DNA of 35,504 nt from Xenorhabdus thuongxuanensis (GTDB lineage Bacteria; Pseudomonadota; Gammaproteobacteria; Enterobacterales; Enterobacteriaceae): positions 133,432 to 168,935 of the forward strand of contig NZ_MKGR01000007.1 in NCBI RefSeq assembly GCF_001908095.1. The letters are read 5' to 3'. This document shows positions 9,057 through 21,022 of this stretch, one piece after another; the stretch's first letter is position 1; each line of letters opens with the position of its first letter. Both the position numbers and the translations under genes were made by a program. The notes under the pieces are model-generated. The model worked only from the letters and a program-made list of their open reading frames with translations. It was not told the origin of the DNA and made no database searches.

Positions 9057-9382
9057 CTCAATTTAATTAAAGACGTTCCCGCTATATGGTGGCGACAAAT
9101 AATAAATAATGTCTTTATAATCGCCATCATTAATAATAGTGATGATTTATATTGCGGTTTTACAAAACCTCTTAACATAATTCCCTGTACCCTATTGGAT
9201 ACCTCATCACAAATACCATGGAAAATCACTACCAGAAACATTATCTTTTTGACATAACCTCCATATTTTCTTCATTATTGACGAATTCCTGTTGGTTACA
9301 CTAATAATATATTCTTGCATCTAATTTAGCATAAGATGCCGCATGATTGATTCCGCCACAACACTAAGAGAATGTCGAGCAA
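9057..9382. other. Intergenic region upstream of mdtA
   Basis: This 326-base, AT-rich gap holds no convincing gene. The left part has a weak inverted repeat (TAAAGAC at 9071 region with GTCTTTA) without a T run. The right part contains the BaeR-box candidate at 9265-9282 and must contain the mdt promoter. Confidence 0.6.
9265..9282 (+). promoter_or_regulatory. Candidate BaeR box upstream of mdtA
   Basis: ATTTTCTTCATTATTGAC agrees with the E. coli BaeR consensus TTTTTCTCCATNATTGGC at 14 of 17 fixed positions. It lies about 100 bases before mdtA, in the expected orientation, and the operon encodes BaeSR itself. That gives positive feedback as known in E. coli. The match is by eye. Confidence 0.65.
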
Positions 9383-10621
9383 ATGAATAATAAAAACCGT
9401 TCCTACTTTTTCCGACTTGCTGCGGTGCTAGCCGTGATCGTCGGGGCAATCTTCTTTGCGTGGAAATATTTCAACGCCCCTTCATCAGCAGATAACTCTC
9501 AGGACTCAGAATCAAAACAGAATTTACCTAATCCCGCTCAACCACCAGTGCAGGTAGCAACGGCTGAAATCAAATCGATACCCCATTACTTAGGAGGATT
9601 AGGAACGGTTCTGGCGGCAAATACCGTCACTGTCACCAGCCAGGTGGAAGGTCAATTAATAGCCCTGCATTTTAATGAAGGTCAATACATCCAAAAAGGG
9701 GATTTACTGGCAGAAATCGATCCCCGTCCCTTTCAAGTCAAACTGGCAAGAGCACAGGGACAATATGCCAAAGATCAAGCAACATTAGCCAACACTAAAC
9801 AGGATTTACTCCGTTTTCAGCAATTGGCGAAAAGTAAACTTATCTCTCAACAAGAGCTGGATAAACAAATTTCTTTGGTTCGCCAGAGCGAAGCCAGCTT
9901 ACAGGCCGACCAAGCAGATATCGACGAAGCCAAATTGCAATTGGCATATAGCCGTATTACAGCCCCGATTTCCGGTCGCGTCGGATTAAAACGCATCGAT
10001 ATTGGCAATCATGTATCTGCCGGAGGAGCAACGCCAATCGTAGTCATTACGCAAGTCGATCCCATTGATGTGCTGTTTTCCCTGCCTGAAAACGATATTG
10101 GTGCTGTGTTAAAAGCGCAAAAAGATCACAAAAATGTGGCTGTCATTGCGTGGGATCGCAATAATCAGCAACCCTTGGCGCAAGGAAAACTAATCAGTAT
10201 CGATAATCAAATTGATGTTACTACTGGCACGATCAAAATGAAGGCCGAATTCAATAATAAAGATAATGTGCTGTTCCCTAATCAATTCGTCAATATTCAG
10301 ATGAAAGTCAATACACTGAGCGATGTCGTTGTGATCCCTACATCTGGATTACAGATGGGAAATAGCGGAAATTTCGTCTGGAAAGTGGATAAAGAAAACA
10401 AAGTCAGTAAACATAAGGTCGTTGCAGGTCTGCAAGATAATCAATTGGTGGTCATCAATAGTGGACTGTCAGCAAACGAACAGGTCGTTACTGATGGCAT
10501 TGACAACCTGACCGAAGGCGCTAAGGTCGAGATTGTCAAACCCTTGACCATTGAAGCACTCGACGCGGATCAAAAGAAGAAAAATCCAGATCAATCAAAT
10601 GGTAAGGTGGAGAACTCCTGA
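9383..10621 (+). CDS. mdtA: MdtA, periplasmic adaptor of the MdtABC efflux pump
   Basis: MdtA is the membrane-fusion (HlyD/AcrA-type) subunit linking the MdtB/MdtC inner-membrane pump to TolC. The 412-residue product is close to E. coli MdtA (415). It has a membrane anchor at about 10-28, a lipoyl-like half ([20 protein letters not shown]), a helical hairpin at about 120-185, the second lipoyl half ([20 protein letters not shown]), and beta-barrel and membrane-proximal domains. Its TGA overlaps the mdtB ATG by one base, so translation is coupled. A BaeR-like box lies upstream. Substrates in E. coli include bile salts, novobiocin and some flavonoids. Confidence 0.96.
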   Translation: MNNKNRSYFFRLAAVLAVIVGAIFFAWKYFNAPSSADNSQDSESKQNLPNPAQPPVQVATAEIKSIPHYLGGLGTVLAANTVTVTSQVEGQLIALHFNEGQYIQKGDLLAEIDPRPFQVKLARAQGQYAKDQATLANTKQDLLRFQQLAKSKLISQQELDKQISLVRQSEASLQADQADIDEAKLQLAYSRITAPISGRVGLKRIDIGNHVSAGGATPIVVITQVDPIDVLFSLPENDIGAVLKAQKDHKNVAVIAWDRNNQQPLAQGKLISIDNQIDVTTGTIKMKAEFNNKDNVLFPNQFVNIQMKVNTLSDVVVIPTSGLQMGNSGNFVWKVDKENKVSKHKVVAGLQDNQLVVINSGLSANEQVVTDGIDNLTEGAKVEIVKPLTIEALDADQKKKNPDQSNGKVENS

Positions 10622-13600
10622 TGCAACCTGATTCTCCAATGACAGGAGGAGGGCCATCCCGTCTGTTTATCCTGCGCCCTGTTGCCACGACACTGTTTAT
10701 GATTGCGATCTTGCTGGCAGGGCTAATGGGTTACCGGATGCTGCCAGTTTCTGCATTACCACAAGTGGATTATCCAACTATTCAGGTGGTAACACTGTAT
10801 CCTGGTGCCAATCCAGATGTGATGACATCCGCTGTAACTGCACCACTGGAACGCCAATTTGGTCAGATGTCCGGCTTAAAACAAATGTCATCCAAAAGTT
10901 CTGGTGGTGCTTCTGTTATCACGTTGGTATTCCAGCTCTCACTGCCCCTGGATGTGGCAGAGCAAGACGTACAGGCGGCGATCAATTCAGCCAGTAACCT
11001 ATTGCCCGATGATCTGCCTTATCCACCAATTTACAGCAAAGTTAATCCGGCTGATCCACCTATATTGACGCTGGCCGTAACCTCTGATGCCTTGCCGATG
11101 AGTCAGGTGCAAGATATGGTAGAAACGCGCATATCCCAGCGTATTTCCCAGGTCAGTGGTGTCGGTCTGGTGACCTTGGCGGGGGGACAACGCCCCGCTG
11201 TGCGCGTGAAATTGAACGCACAAGCTTTGGCTGCACAAGGATTAGACAGCGACGTTATCCGTTCTGCCATCATGAAAGCCAATGTGAATTCGGCAAAAGG
11301 CAGTTTTGATGGACCCACTCGCTCCATCACCATATCTTCCAACGATCAGATGAAATCTGTCGATGATTATCGCAATTTAATCGTGGCCTATAAAAATGGT
11401 GCCCCGATTCGCTTGCGTGATGTCGCCACCATTGAACAGGGAGTGGAAAATAACAAATTGGGCACATGGGCAAATGAGAAACCTGCTATCGTCATCAATG
11501 TTCAGCGCCAGCCTGGAGCAAATGTTATTGAGACTACGGATAATATCCGCATCATGTTGCCAGAATTGATCAACAGCCTGCCTAAATCTGTTAATGTGGA
11601 AATGCTGACAGATCGTACGGTCTCAATCCGCCATTCAGTCAAGGATGTTCAATTTGAACTGTTGCTGGCTATTGCACTGGTTGTCATGGTGATCTATCTG
11701 TTTCTGCGCAATGTCACGGCAACCCTTATCCCAAGTATTGCCGTACCGCTTTCGTTAGTGGGTACATTTGCCGTGATGTATTTTTGCGGCTTCTCCGTCA
11801 ATAATCTCACTTTAATGGCATTAACCATCGCAACCGGCTTTGTAGTGGATGATGCTATTGTGGTGATAGAAAATATTTCCCGTTACATTGAACGGGGAGA
11901 AAAACCGCTGGCGGCCGCGCTAAAAGGAGCGGGAGAAATCGGCTTTACGATTATCTCCCTGACTTTCTCGTTAATCGCCGTCTTGATCCCTCTACTGTTT
12001 ATGGGGGATATTGTCGGTCGGCTGTTCAGGGAATTCGCCATTACCCTCGCCGTCGCCATTTTAATTTCCGCCGTTGTATCATTGACGCTAACACCGATGA
12101 TGTGTGCAAGGATGCTGAAACCCGAAGCTAATATTAAACACAATCGCTTCGAACAGGCATGTGAACGCTTCTTTGAACGTATGATTGCCGTATATGCTGT
12201 CTTCCTGAAACGGGTGTTGAATCATCCCTGGATTACACTTGGTGTTGCATTCGGTACGTTGGCTCTGACCGCCCTACTCTATATCATGATCCCCAAAGGA
12301 TTCTTTCCCTTACAAGACAACGGATTGATTCAGGGCACACTGGAAGCACCACAATCCATTTCATTCAATGCAATGGCAGATAAGCAACGGCAAGTTACGG
12401 CTCTGTTATTAAAAGATCCGGCCGTGGACAATGTCACGACCTTTATTGGTGTCGATGGTAACAATCCAACATTGAATAATGCTCGTCTTCAAATCACGTT
12501 GAAACCACTCAGCCAGCGTGACGACCGTATTCACGAGGTGATCCCACGCCTGCAAGCGCGAATTGCTAAAGTCCCCGACGTCAAGTTATACCTGCAACCA
12601 ACCCAGGATTTGACCATTGATACCCAACTATCGCGCACGCAATACCAATTTACGTTGCAAGCGACTTCGCTTGATGAACTCGCTGTCTGGGTTCCTAAAT
12701 TACAACATGCCCTGAAACAACGCCCAGAATTGGTGGATATCGGTAATAATTGGCAAAATCAGGGGTTAGTAGCTTACCTTGATGTGAATAGGGATATGGC
12801 CAGTCGCTTTGGGATCTCTATGGCTGCCGTAGATAATGCTTTGTATAACGCTTTCGGACAACGCTTGATTTCGACTATTTACACTCAATCAAATCAATAT
12901 CGCGTTATCCTTGAGCAAGATACGAAGGATTCACCAGGCCTGGAAGCAATAAACAATCTTTATCTGACCAGTAATGATGGAAAAATGGTTCCTCTTAATA
13001 CCATTGCCACTGTCGAACAGCGGTTAGGGAACTTGTCTATCGACCATCTGCAACAATTTCCTGCTGTCACTTTTTCATTCAACGTAGCAAAAGATTCGTC
13101 CCTTGAACAAGCTGTCAATGCCATAAAGGAAGCAGAACAAGCGATCCAAATGCCAAAAGATATCATTACGCAATTTCAGGGAGCAACGCTGGCGTTCCAG
13201 GATGCGCTCAGTAATACCCTCTGGCTGATTTTGGCTGCTGTCGTCGCCATGTACATCGTACTCGGTATTTTGTACGAAAGCTTTATCCACCCTGTTACCA
13301 TTTTGTCAACCTTGCCTACTGCGGGAGTTGGCGCATTGTTGGCGTTGATGGCTGGAGGGTACGAGCTAGATATTATCGCCATCATTGGGATCATCCTCTT
13401 AATTGGTATTGTGAAGAAAAACGCCATCATGATGATCGATTTTGCTCTGGCCGCAGAGCGGGAAAAAGGAATGACTCCTTATGAAGCTATCTATCAAGCC
13501 TGTCTGTTACGTTTCAGACCGATATTAATGACAACCATGGCAGCATTGCTGGGCGCATTGCCACTGATGTTGAGTACCGGTATTGGTGCAGAGCTGCGCC

Positions 13601-13776
13601 GTCCTTTAGGCGTCAGTATGGTGGGAGGCCTGATTATGAGCCAAATCCTAACCTTGTTCACCACTCCCGTGATTTATCTGCTATTTGATCAGTTAGCACA
13701 CTATCGTCGAAATAATAAGAAAGGTAATCAAATAAAGCTGGATAAATCTTCAGTTAATCATCAGGAGCCACTGTGA
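10621..13776 (+). CDS. mdtB: MdtB, RND multidrug efflux subunit
   Basis: MdtB is one of two RND (HAE1) proteins that form the heterotrimeric MdtB2C proton-driven pump. The 1051-residue protein begins with [21 protein letters not shown] split by the first helix, has the two large periplasmic loops and twelve membrane helices, and has the proton-relay aspartates in [14 protein letters not shown] at about 405-415. E. coli MdtB has 1040 residues; the extra residues are at the polar C-terminus. The GTG of mdtC overlaps its stop (GTGA). It lies in mdtABC-baeSR and is likely induced by BaeR. Confidence 0.97.
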   Translation: MQPDSPMTGGGPSRLFILRPVATTLFMIAILLAGLMGYRMLPVSALPQVDYPTIQVVTLYPGANPDVMTSAVTAPLERQFGQMSGLKQMSSKSSGGASVITLVFQLSLPLDVAEQDVQAAINSASNLLPDDLPYPPIYSKVNPADPPILTLAVTSDALPMSQVQDMVETRISQRISQVSGVGLVTLAGGQRPAVRVKLNAQALAAQGLDSDVIRSAIMKANVNSAKGSFDGPTRSITISSNDQMKSVDDYRNLIVAYKNGAPIRLRDVATIEQGVENNKLGTWANEKPAIVINVQRQPGANVIETTDNIRIMLPELINSLPKSVNVEMLTDRTVSIRHSVKDVQFELLLAIALVVMVIYLFLRNVTATLIPSIAVPLSLVGTFAVMYFCGFSVNNLTLMALTIATGFVVDDAIVVIENISRYIERGEKPLAAALKGAGEIGFTIISLTFSLIAVLIPLLFMGDIVGRLFREFAITLAVAILISAVVSLTLTPMMCARMLKPEANIKHNRFEQACERFFERMIAVYAVFLKRVLNHPWITLGVAFGTLALTALLYIMIPKGFFPLQDNGLIQGTLEAPQSISFNAMADKQRQVTALLLKDPAVDNVTTFIGVDGNNPTLNNARLQITLKPLSQRDDRIHEVIPRLQARIAKVPDVKLYLQPTQDLTIDTQLSRTQYQFTLQATSLDELAVWVPKLQHALKQRPELVDIGNNWQNQGLVAYLDVNRDMASRFGISMAAVDNALYNAFGQRLISTIYTQSNQYRVILEQDTKDSPGLEAINNLYLTSNDGKMVPLNTIATVEQRLGNLSIDHLQQFPAVTFSFNVAKDSSLEQAVNAIKEAEQAIQMPKDIITQFQGATLAFQDALSNTLWLILAAVVAMYIVLGILYESFIHPVTILSTLPTAGVGALLALMAGGYELDIIAIIGIILLIGIVKKNAIMMIDFALAAEREKGMTPYEAIYQACLLRFRPILMTTMAALLGALPLMLSTGIGAELRRPLGVSMVGGLIMSQILTLFTTPVIYLLFDQLAHYRRNNKKGNQIKLDKSSVNHQEPL

Positions 13777-16700
13777 AATTCTTCGCCCTATTTATCCAGC
13801 GGCCAGTTGCTACAACATTGCTGAGTTTAGCCATCACTCTATGCGGCGCACTCAGTTTTGTCCTGCTGCCTGTGTCGCCACTGCCACAAGTTGATTTTCC
13901 CGTGATAACGGTTTACGCTTCTATGCCTGGCGCATCACCGGAAACGATGGCGTCTTCCGTAACAACACCGCTGGAACGCGCATTGGGCAGGATATCTGGG
14001 GTAAAAGAGATGTCTTCTGCCAGCTCACTGGGAAGTTCTTATATTTACCTGGAATTCGATCTCAATCGGGATATCAATGGCGCAGCACGAGATGTCCAAG
14101 CCGCCATCAATGCTGCCCAAAGTTTGTTGCCTTCCGGTATGCCAAGCAAGCCAGGGTACTATAAAGCTAATTTGTCAGGCGCCCCGATCATGATTTTGAC
14201 CCTTTCCTCAGACAATTATAGTGAGGGTCAACTGTATGATCTTGCTTCCACCAGATTGGCTCAAAAGATTTCTCAGATAGAAGGTGTCAGCAAAGTCAGT
14301 GTCATTGGCAGTTCGTTACCCGCTATACGTGTTGAACTAAACCCTAATGCACTCTTCAATCAAGGTGTTTCTCTTAACGATGTCAGTAATGCTATTAATA
14401 ATGCGAATGTCCGGCTTCCGACAGGTCATATTGATTCCGATAACCAGATTTGGCAGCTACACACTAATGATGAATTGAAAACACCTGACAGTTACCGCTC
14501 AATTATCGTCCATTATAATAATGGAGCACCTGTCAGATTGCAGGATGTTGCAAATGTTAAGAGCTCTGTCGAGGATATCCGCGCCGCAGGTATGTCTGGA
14601 AATAAGTCTGCAATTTCTCTTATTATCCGTCGTGAAGCCGGTGCAAATATCATCTCGACCGTCCAACGTATTCGTGATCAGTTTCCTGTCCTGCAAGCCT
14701 CCTTACCTGCCAATATTCAGCTAAACGTTGTCCAGGATCGTTCGCCAACTATTCATGCTTCCCTGCAAGAAGTAAAACGTGCATTAGCCATTGCCGTCGC
14801 CTTGGTGATTCTGGTTGTATTCCTGTTTTTACGTTCTGGCCGAGCTACGCTGATCCCAGCAATTGCCGTTCCGGTATCACTGATTGGTACTTTTACCGCC
14901 ATGTATCTATGTGGTTTCAGTTTAAACAATCTTTCGTTGATGGCATTAACTATTGCCACCGGATTTGTTGTCGATGATGCCATTGTGGTACTGGAAAATA
15001 TTTCCCGTCATTTGAATGCGGGGTTAAAACCCATGCAAGCTGCCCTCAAAGGAACCAGGGAAGTTGGATTCACTGTGCTGGCTATGAGTTTATCACTCGT
15101 TGCGGTATTTATTCCTCTTGTATTAATCGATGAATTACTTGGCAGATTATTCCGGGATTTTGCTGTCACATTGGCAACCGCCATTGGGATTTCTCTGTTA
15201 ATCTCACTAACTTTAACCCCGATGATGTGCGCGCATTTGCTCAAATCCACACCTAAAAATGCTCAGAAACAGACGCGAGGATTCGGTAAAGTATTGTTGA
15301 TAACTCAACAAAGCTATGCTCGTTCATTGAAATGGATACTCAATCATACTCGTTGGGTATTGTTGACATTAGTTGGCATTATCGTCCTGAATATCTGGCT
15401 CTATATCAGCATTCCGAAAACGTTTTTTCCACAACAAGATACTGGGAAAATGTTAGGATTTGTGGTCGCTGATCAAAGCATTTCATTTCAGGCTATGCGT
15501 GAAAAAATGAAACGCTTTATGCTGGTCGTTGATGGTGATCCAACCGTGGATAATGTCGTAGGTTTTACTGGTGGTGATAGCATTAATACGGGCTTTATGT
15601 TTGTTTCACTAAAACCATTAAAAGAACGTAAAGAAAATGTCCAGCAAGTTATTACCCGCTTAAGAAGTCAACTGACCAATGAAGCGGGAGCACGCCTATA
15701 TTTAGTTCCTGTTCAAGATCTGAGAAGTGGAGGAGGACAGGGAGGTAAATCAACATATCAGTTTAATTTGTTGTCAGATGACTTTGATGAACTACGTAAA
15801 TGGAGTCCTATCGTCAAAAAAGCATTGGAAAAATTGCCTCAATTGGTGGATGTAAACGCCGATAGCGATGAAGACGCTAAAGGTGCTGAAATAGCAATTA
15901 CCTATGATCGTGATGTTATGGCTCGTTTAGGCATCAATGTTGCCGAGGCAAATAATTTGCTTAACAACGCTTTTGGGCAGAGACAAGTTTCCACGATTTA
16001 TGCCCCTTTGAATCAATATAAAGTGGTAATGGAAGTTGCACCGCAATATAACCAAGATCCCAGTGCGTTAGAGAAAATGTTTGTCATTAATAGTAAAGGA
16101 GAACGTATTCCGCTCTCCTACTTTGCCCAATGGCGCCCTGCCAATGCACCATTGGATGTTTATCACCAGGAACTTTCAGCCTCTTCTACCATTGCCTTTG
16201 ATGTGGCACCAAGCTATACGCTATCCGATGCAATCAGTGCAATAGAAAGAACAATAACTGAGCTGGGTGTTCCTTCAGCAGTACGTAGCTCTTTTGCCGG
16301 CACAGCACAGGATTTTCAAAAGAGTGAGAATTCCCAACTAATGGTTATCCTGGCTGCTATAGTCACTGTTTATCTGGTGCTCGGTGTACTCTATGAGAGT
16401 TATATTCACCCTCTGACAATCCTTTCTACCCTGCCTTCTGCGGGTATAGGTGCTTTGCTGGCTCTGGAACTGTTCAATACTCCCTTCAGCCTAATCGCCA
16501 TGATTGGGATTATGCTGTTGGTTGGTATTGTCAAGAAAAATGCCATTATCATGGTGGATTTTGCCCTTGAAGCTCAACGAAACGGTAAACTCAGTGCCCA
16601 AGAAGCGATTTTTCAGGCCAGTTTATTGCGATTCCGTCCGATCATGATGACGACGCTTTCCGCCCTGTTTGGTGCTTTACCTTTAGTACTGAGCAATGGA

Positions 16701-16874
16701 GATGGGGCAGAATTACGTTTTCCGCTGGGGATCACGATTGTTGGTGGCCTGGTGGTAAGCCAACTTCTCACTCTATATACCACACCGGTTGTGTATCTGT
16801 TTTTTGACCGATTGCGTGAAAAATGGCGCCATCGCAAAGCAACACCATCTCAGGTAGTGGATCCAAGTAGCTAA
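13773..16874 (+). CDS. mdtC: MdtC, RND multidrug efflux subunit
   Basis: MdtC is the second RND subunit of the MdtABC pump. Translation starts at a GTG that overlaps the mdtB stop; the product is 1033 residues and begins (M)[19 protein letters not shown], as E. coli MdtC (1025) does. It has twelve membrane helices, the [14 protein letters not shown] proton-relay segment, and the C-terminal [17 protein letters not shown] helix shared with MdtB. It resembles mdtB by ancient duplication. In E. coli the next gene is mdtD, but here baeS begins only six bases after the stop. Confidence 0.97.
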   Translation: MKFFALFIQRPVATTLLSLAITLCGALSFVLLPVSPLPQVDFPVITVYASMPGASPETMASSVTTPLERALGRISGVKEMSSASSLGSSYIYLEFDLNRDINGAARDVQAAINAAQSLLPSGMPSKPGYYKANLSGAPIMILTLSSDNYSEGQLYDLASTRLAQKISQIEGVSKVSVIGSSLPAIRVELNPNALFNQGVSLNDVSNAINNANVRLPTGHIDSDNQIWQLHTNDELKTPDSYRSIIVHYNNGAPVRLQDVANVKSSVEDIRAAGMSGNKSAISLIIRREAGANIISTVQRIRDQFPVLQASLPANIQLNVVQDRSPTIHASLQEVKRALAIAVALVILVVFLFLRSGRATLIPAIAVPVSLIGTFTAMYLCGFSLNNLSLMALTIATGFVVDDAIVVLENISRHLNAGLKPMQAALKGTREVGFTVLAMSLSLVAVFIPLVLIDELLGRLFRDFAVTLATAIGISLLISLTLTPMMCAHLLKSTPKNAQKQTRGFGKVLLITQQSYARSLKWILNHTRWVLLTLVGIIVLNIWLYISIPKTFFPQQDTGKMLGFVVADQSISFQAMREKMKRFMLVVDGDPTVDNVVGFTGGDSINTGFMFVSLKPLKERKENVQQVITRLRSQLTNEAGARLYLVPVQDLRSGGGQGGKSTYQFNLLSDDFDELRKWSPIVKKALEKLPQLVDVNADSDEDAKGAEIAITYDRDVMARLGINVAEANNLLNNAFGQRQVSTIYAPLNQYKVVMEVAPQYNQDPSALEKMFVINSKGERIPLSYFAQWRPANAPLDVYHQELSASSTIAFDVAPSYTLSDAISAIERTITELGVPSAVRSSFAGTAQDFQKSENSQLMVILAAIVTVYLVLGVLYESYIHPLTILSTLPSAGIGALLALELFNTPFSLIAMIGIMLLVGIVKKNAIIMVDFALEAQRNGKLSAQEAIFQASLLRFRPIMMTTLSALFGALPLVLSNGDGAELRFPLGITIVGGLVVSQLLTLYTTPVVYLFFDRLREKWRHRKATPSQVVDPSS

Positions 16875-16880
16875 ACCAGA

Positions 16881-18281
16881 ATGAAATTCAGGATAAAAAT
16901 GGGTATCAGCAGTAAACTTTTTCTGGCAATTTTTGCCACTTGTATGCTGGTATTGGTCACAATGCATTGGGGCATTTATCTCAGCTTCCAGCACGGTTTT
17001 ATTGGCTACATCAAACAAAACAGCCAAAATCGGGCAAATATGCTGGCACAAGCATTGACAGAACAATATCAGCAATATGGTAATTGGCATTTTCTGACCC
17101 AGAATGATCGCGCGATATTTCAAATTATCCGTACGATTGAACAGAGTGACATTCCTCATCAGAAAACCAAACCTCATGGTTGGCGTCCCCAATTTTGGGT
17201 TGTGGACACTCACATGCATCGTTTGGTAGGGCATTCTAGTGATATTCCAGCAGAAAGTTATCGCAAGCCCGTTATCTATAAAAATAATATTGTCGGTTGG
17301 GTAATTGTCAGCGCGTCAGACAAAATTACCCGTCAGGCTGATCTTAGTTTTGCCCACCAGCAGCAATTCACAAGTTGGGCTATTGTCGGTTTTTCCACTT
17401 TATTGGCACTGATCACCACTTTTCTTCTTTCTCGTGGCCTTTTAAGGCCTGTTAAGCGACTAGTAGAAGGTACACATAAACTCGCAGCCGGTGATTTTAG
17501 CATTCGTGTCGTTCCATCCAGTAAAGATGAAATCGGTAAATTGGCAACGGATTTTAACCAACTTGCCAGCACGCTGGAAAAAAATGAACAGATGCGCCGT
17601 GATTATATGGCGGATATCTCCCATGAACTACGTACTCCACTTTCTGTTTTGCGTGGTGAACTGGAAGCCTTACAAGATGGTGTGCGTAAACCAACACAGG
17701 AAACTATCCATTCTTTACTTTCGGAAGTAACGACTCTGACCAAGCTGGTGGATGACCTGCATTTATTATCTCTTTCTAATCGTGGTTCGTTGGCCTATAG
17801 AAAAGAGTCCGTTAATGTCAGTGAATTACTACAAATCTCCGTGGCAAATTATCATGCCCGTTTTGCGGATAAACAAATCAAGTTATCATTGAATTTAAAA
17901 GAAAACGTAATACTGTTTGCCGATCCAAGTCGGCTAACACAGTTATTTCATAATTTGCTGGAAAATAGCCTGCGTTACACCAATAAGCATGGAAAGGTGA
18001 TTATTCGTGGATATTCAGATCAGCAAAAATGGATATTAGATATGCAGGACAGTGCACCCGGATTGACTGTTGAACAATGCCAGCATGTTTTTGAACGTTT
18101 TTATCGTTGTGAATCTTCCCGTAACCGCGCAAGCGGAGGTTCAGGACTTGGGCTAGCGATTTGCTATAATATTGTTGAAGCTCATGATGGAATAATTCGC
18201 GTGGAAAGCTCAGCTTTAGGTGGTATTAAAATTCACGTAGAATTACCATTGATTAAATCGTCTGAACTTGAAACACAATGA
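16881..18281 (+). CDS. baeS: BaeS envelope-stress sensor histidine kinase
   Basis: BaeS senses envelope damage and toxic compounds and phosphorylates BaeR. The 466 residues (E. coli 467) comprise a first membrane helix (about 12-34), a periplasmic sensor of about 125 residues, a second helix (about 163-185), a HAMP domain ([14 protein letters not shown]), a dimerisation helix with H248 in [10 protein letters not shown], and an ATPase domain with N box [14 protein letters not shown], an F box and [10 protein letters not shown]. The ATG at 16881 follows mdtC closely and has only a weak ribosome-binding site, which suggests translational coupling. Its TGA overlaps the baeR ATG (ATGA). Confidence 0.96.
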   Translation: MKFRIKMGISSKLFLAIFATCMLVLVTMHWGIYLSFQHGFIGYIKQNSQNRANMLAQALTEQYQQYGNWHFLTQNDRAIFQIIRTIEQSDIPHQKTKPHGWRPQFWVVDTHMHRLVGHSSDIPAESYRKPVIYKNNIVGWVIVSASDKITRQADLSFAHQQQFTSWAIVGFSTLLALITTFLLSRGLLRPVKRLVEGTHKLAAGDFSIRVVPSSKDEIGKLATDFNQLASTLEKNEQMRRDYMADISHELRTPLSVLRGELEALQDGVRKPTQETIHSLLSEVTTLTKLVDDLHLLSLSNRGSLAYRKESVNVSELLQISVANYHARFADKQIKLSLNLKENVILFADPSRLTQLFHNLLENSLRYTNKHGKVIIRGYSDQQKWILDMQDSAPGLTVEQCQHVFERFYRCESSRNRASGGSGLGLAICYNIVEAHDGIIRVESSALGGIKIHVELPLIKSSELETQ

Positions 18282-18988
18282 GTATACATCTTACACAATA
18301 TACTGTTCTCATCGTCGAAGATGAACCAAAGTTGGGACAACTGCTGGTTGATTATTTACAATCCGCAGATTATCAAACCCAATGGCTCAAGCGTGGTGAT
18401 GAAGTCATTGCCCATGTGCAAAAATACCATCCCCATATTATCTTGCTTGATCTTATGTTGCCTGGTCTGGATGGATTGTCGATCTGTCGGGAACTGCGTA
18501 AATTTTCAGATATCCCGATTGTGATGATGACTGCAAAAACGGAAGAGATTGATCGGCTACTCGGCTTAGAAATTGGGGCTGACGATTATATCTGTAAGCC
18601 TTATAGTCCTCGAGAAATGATAGCCAGAGTAAAGACAATCTTGCGCCGTTGCTACCGTCCGAAAGATATTATCAGTGAGCAAGGTGCACTAACCATTGAT
18701 GAAAATCACTTTCAGGCGCGTTACTTTGGACAAGTACTTGAATTAACACCTGTTGAATTCCGTCTGCTCAAAATTATGTCCAGCCAACCAGGGCGCGTTT
18801 TTTCTCGTGATCAACTATTGAATAACCTTTATAACGATCATCGCATTGTTAATGACCGAACTATTGATAGCCATATTAAAAACTTGCGCAGAAAACTAGA
18901 GCAGTTGGATAGGGATAAATCTTTTATCCGTTCCATTTATGGCTTGGGTTATCGTTGGGAAGCAGAAATCTGTTGTTTGATGATATGA
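18278..18988 (+). CDS. baeR: BaeR response regulator
   Basis: BaeR is an OmpR/PhoB-type activator of efflux and envelope genes, including mdtABC. The 236-residue product has a receiver domain with acidic pocket E14/D15, the phosphorylated D58 in ILLDLMLPG, the conserved T84/K107 pair (MTAK, ICKPYS), and a winged-helix DNA-binding domain from about 135 containing LTPVEFRLL and [16 protein letters not shown]. coli BaeR has 240 residues. It starts four bases inside the end of baeS. A BaeR-like box before mdtA points to autoregulation. Confidence 0.96.
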   Translation: MSIHLTQYTVLIVEDEPKLGQLLVDYLQSADYQTQWLKRGDEVIAHVQKYHPHIILLDLMLPGLDGLSICRELRKFSDIPIVMMTAKTEEIDRLLGLEIGADDYICKPYSPREMIARVKTILRRCYRPKDIISEQGALTIDENHFQARYFGQVLELTPVEFRLLKIMSSQPGRVFSRDQLLNNLYNDHRIVNDRTIDSHIKNLRRKLEQLDRDKSFIRSIYGLGYRWEAEICCLMI

Positions 18989-18992
18989 GGCA

Positions 18993-19022
18993 CAGTAACC
19001 AGTATTAATCAACCAGTTACTG
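18993..19022. repeat. Small inverted repeat between convergent baeR and MFS genes
   Basis: CAGTAAC (18993-18999) pairs with GTTACTG (19016-19022) around a 16-base loop. It lies just after the baeR stop, and outer AGGCAC/GTGCCT sequences (18988 and 19048) could extend pairing before a T6 run at 19054. It may form the baeR terminator, but the long loop makes this weak. Confidence 0.35.
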
Positions 19023-19042
19023 TTGCAACTCTCATCACATGC

Positions 19043-20221
19043 TTATAAGTGCCTTTTTTCAACGTTCAAAGTGCTTTTACGATCAAGCAAACCTGAAATG
19101 ACAGCTAATAATAATGCCAGTGAGGCTAATAAACCCCCTGCCAGATTGAGGGATATATAACCATAATGAGATGCGATAATTACACCGCCTAGCCATGCAC
19201 CAACTGCATTACCCAAATTAAAAAATCCAATATTGACCGAGGAAACAAGATTAGGTGCACCAGCCTCCTGAGCTTTATCCATCACCAACCGCTGGATTGG
19301 TGATACGGTGGCAAAACCCAATGCTGCCATTAAAAATATGCTCAAACAAGCAATAAACTGGTTGTCACCATAAAGCCAGAAAATAAATAAAACCAAGGAT
19401 TGTAGCCCTAACGTCCAATATAGCAATGGCATCATCGCTTTATCTGCAAGTTTTCCACCCACAATATTGCCAAAGAAAAACCCTAGTCCCAAAACCAGCA
19501 GGAGCCAGGTTATTGCACTCTCAGAGAATCCTGCAATATTAATCATTAATGGAGCAATATAGGTAATCGTCGTAAAAAATGCAGCGGGGCCTAAGACTGT
19601 GATCCCCATAGCCAAAAGAACATGAATATTGGTGAAAGCCAGTAGTTCCTTTTTAATACTGGCAGGCGCTTTCTGATCGAACTTAGGCAATAACTTTAAA
19701 ATCCCAACCAAGGCGATAATGCCAATAACCGTAATTATTGCAAAAGTGACGCGCCAGGAAATCGCTTTTCCTATCCATGTTCCAAACGGTATGCCAACTA
19801 AATTAGCTAATGTCATTCCACTAAACATAAATGCGATAGCGGTGGTTCTTTTATTTTCTGACACTAGCTCAGCAGCAATAATCGCACCAATTCCCATAAA
19901 AGCGCCGTGGGTTAAGGAGGCTATAATCCGGCCAATAATTGCCAGATAAAATGTCGGGGAAAAAGTAGTCAGTGCATTTCCGATAATAAATAATATCATT
20001 AACATGGCAAGCATCTTTTTTCTTTCTATACCTCCCCCTAATATGATTAGAACAGGCGCTCCAATAAACACACCTAACGCATAACTGGTTACCATATACC
20101 CCGCAGTTGGTATTGAAATACTAAATTCGGTTGCAATTTCAGGAAGTAAACCAGCGACAATGAATTCGGTTGTAGCGATCCCAAATGTCGCTATGGCTAG
20201 AGCCCAAATAGCTACAGGCAT
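19043..20221 (-). CDS. MFS transporter, DHA1 / AraJ-YdhP-like exporter
   Basis: This 392-residue inner-membrane protein has about twelve hydrophobic segments and the DHA1 features of the AraJ/PucK group: FGIATTEFIVAGLLPEIA in helix 1, motif-A-like GGGIERKKML between helices 2 and 3, SLTHGAFMGIGAIIAAELV in helix 4, and SSVNIGFFNLGNAVGAWLGG in helix 11. This group exports sugars, purine ribonucleosides or drugs; the substrate cannot be read from sequence. It resembles E. coli YdhP more than MdtD, which is a 14-helix DHA2 protein, so it is not a displaced mdtD. It points toward baeR and has its own upstream region with a short palindrome. Confidence 0.85.
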   Translation of the reverse strand: MPVAIWALAIATFGIATTEFIVAGLLPEIATEFSISIPTAGYMVTSYALGVFIGAPVLIILGGGIERKKMLAMLMILFIIGNALTTFSPTFYLAIIGRIIASLTHGAFMGIGAIIAAELVSENKRTTAIAFMFSGMTLANLVGIPFGTWIGKAISWRVTFAIITVIGIIALVGILKLLPKFDQKAPASIKKELLAFTNIHVLLAMGITVLGPAAFFTTITYIAPLMINIAGFSESAITWLLLVLGLGFFFGNIVGGKLADKAMMPLLYWTLGLQSLVLFIFWLYGDNQFIACLSIFLMAALGFATVSPIQRLVMDKAQEAGAPNLVSSVNIGFFNLGNAVGAWLGGVIIASHYGYISLNLAGGLLASLALLLAVISGLLDRKSTLNVEKRHL

Positions 20222-20261
20222 GGAAAACTCCTAATAACAGGCGAATAATCAAATTATGATT

Positions 20262-20279
20262 GTAACGGTGTGTCGTTAC
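20262..20279. promoter_or_regulatory. Palindrome upstream of the MFS gene, possible operator
   Basis: GTAACG and CGTTAC flank a six-base spacer GTGTGT, about 40 bases before the MFS start codon. The size and position suit a dimeric repressor or activator site, but no matching regulator gene is adjacent. Confidence 0.3.
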
Positions 20280-20474
20280 CTTTGAGAGAGATACTGTAAT
20301 ATATTCGCGCACAAGCCAATTTGGAAGTAGTTGTAAATTAATCGGCCAATACAAAATAGTCATCATGCACTATAAGATAGCGGGACAAAGGATAAATTTT
20401 TCTCCTCAAACCCTTGACTGTACAAAATTCAGGCTAAACTTAAGCTGATAATTACCCAATCAGGAGAATTTCTT

Positions 20475-20819
20475 ATGGCTACTGGGCATTATGATCTTAA
20501 GAAAGCAAAGAACGGGCAATTTTATTTCAATCTGGTGGCAGCAAACGGTGACATTATTCTTAGCAGTGAAATGTATACCACCAAGGCTGCTGCCAATAAA
20601 GGTATTCACTCTGTGCAAGTTAATTCTCCCGATAAAACTCGCCATGAAGTGAGAAAAAACAAATCAGGCAAACCTTATTTTGTCCTGAAAGCCCGAAACC
20701 ACCAAATTATTGCTATCAGTGAAACTCATACCAATGAAGCAAGCATGAAGAAATCTATACAATATGTCATAAAAATCGGGCCAACAGAAAGTATTCGTGA
20801 CCTGACCAAGCAAAATTAA
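20475..20819 (+). CDS. yegP: YegP-like DUF1508 protein
   Basis: A 114-residue soluble protein made of two copies of the DUF1508 (YegP) motif at about 5-55 and 56-105. Each copy has the pattern F(x)FxLKAxN-xIIxxSExYTxxxxxxxGIxSV. E. coli YegP has 110 residues and the same two-copy layout and lies between baeR and yegQ, as here. No biochemical function is established for the family. The ATG follows AGGAG. A strong GC-rich hairpin lies downstream. Confidence 0.92.
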   Translation: MATGHYDLKKAKNGQFYFNLVAANGDIILSSEMYTTKAAANKGIHSVQVNSPDKTRHEVRKNKSGKPYFVLKARNHQIIAISETHTNEASMKKSIQYVIKIGPTESIRDLTKQN

Positions 20820-20837
20820 CAGGTACAATTAATGACT

Positions 20838-20857
20838 CGCGCCGTATCCGCGGCGCG
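20838..20857 (+). terminator. GC-rich hairpin after yegP, probable weak terminator
   Basis: CGCGCCG (20838-20844) and CGGCGCG (20851-20857) form a seven-base perfect stem around TATCCG, followed by CTTTCCC. It begins 19 bases after the yegP stop. The stem is strong but the T run is poor, so termination may be partial and may let yegP transcripts reach trhP. Confidence 0.5.
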
Positions 20858-21022
20858 CTTTCCCACATGGCGATCAAATATGGTGCATATCATTGCCATA
20901 ATATATTTGTGCTAATGATAAAATAGGCGTTAAAATCCCCCTCCTTTAAACCTTACCCTTAGTAATGACAATGAAGACTGGGTAAGGGCTGACTTGAACT
21001 CAGACCGAGAACGTTAAAAAAT

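Noticed and set aside
19043-20221. Idea that the MFS gene is a relocated mdtD
   Set aside because: MdtD is a 14-helix DHA2 protein of about 470 residues; this one is 392 residues with AraJ/YdhP motifs.
20399-20474. A sigma-70 promoter for yegP using TTGACT at 20414
   Set aside because: The best -10 candidate (TAAACT) is only 15 bases away; spacing too short to call.
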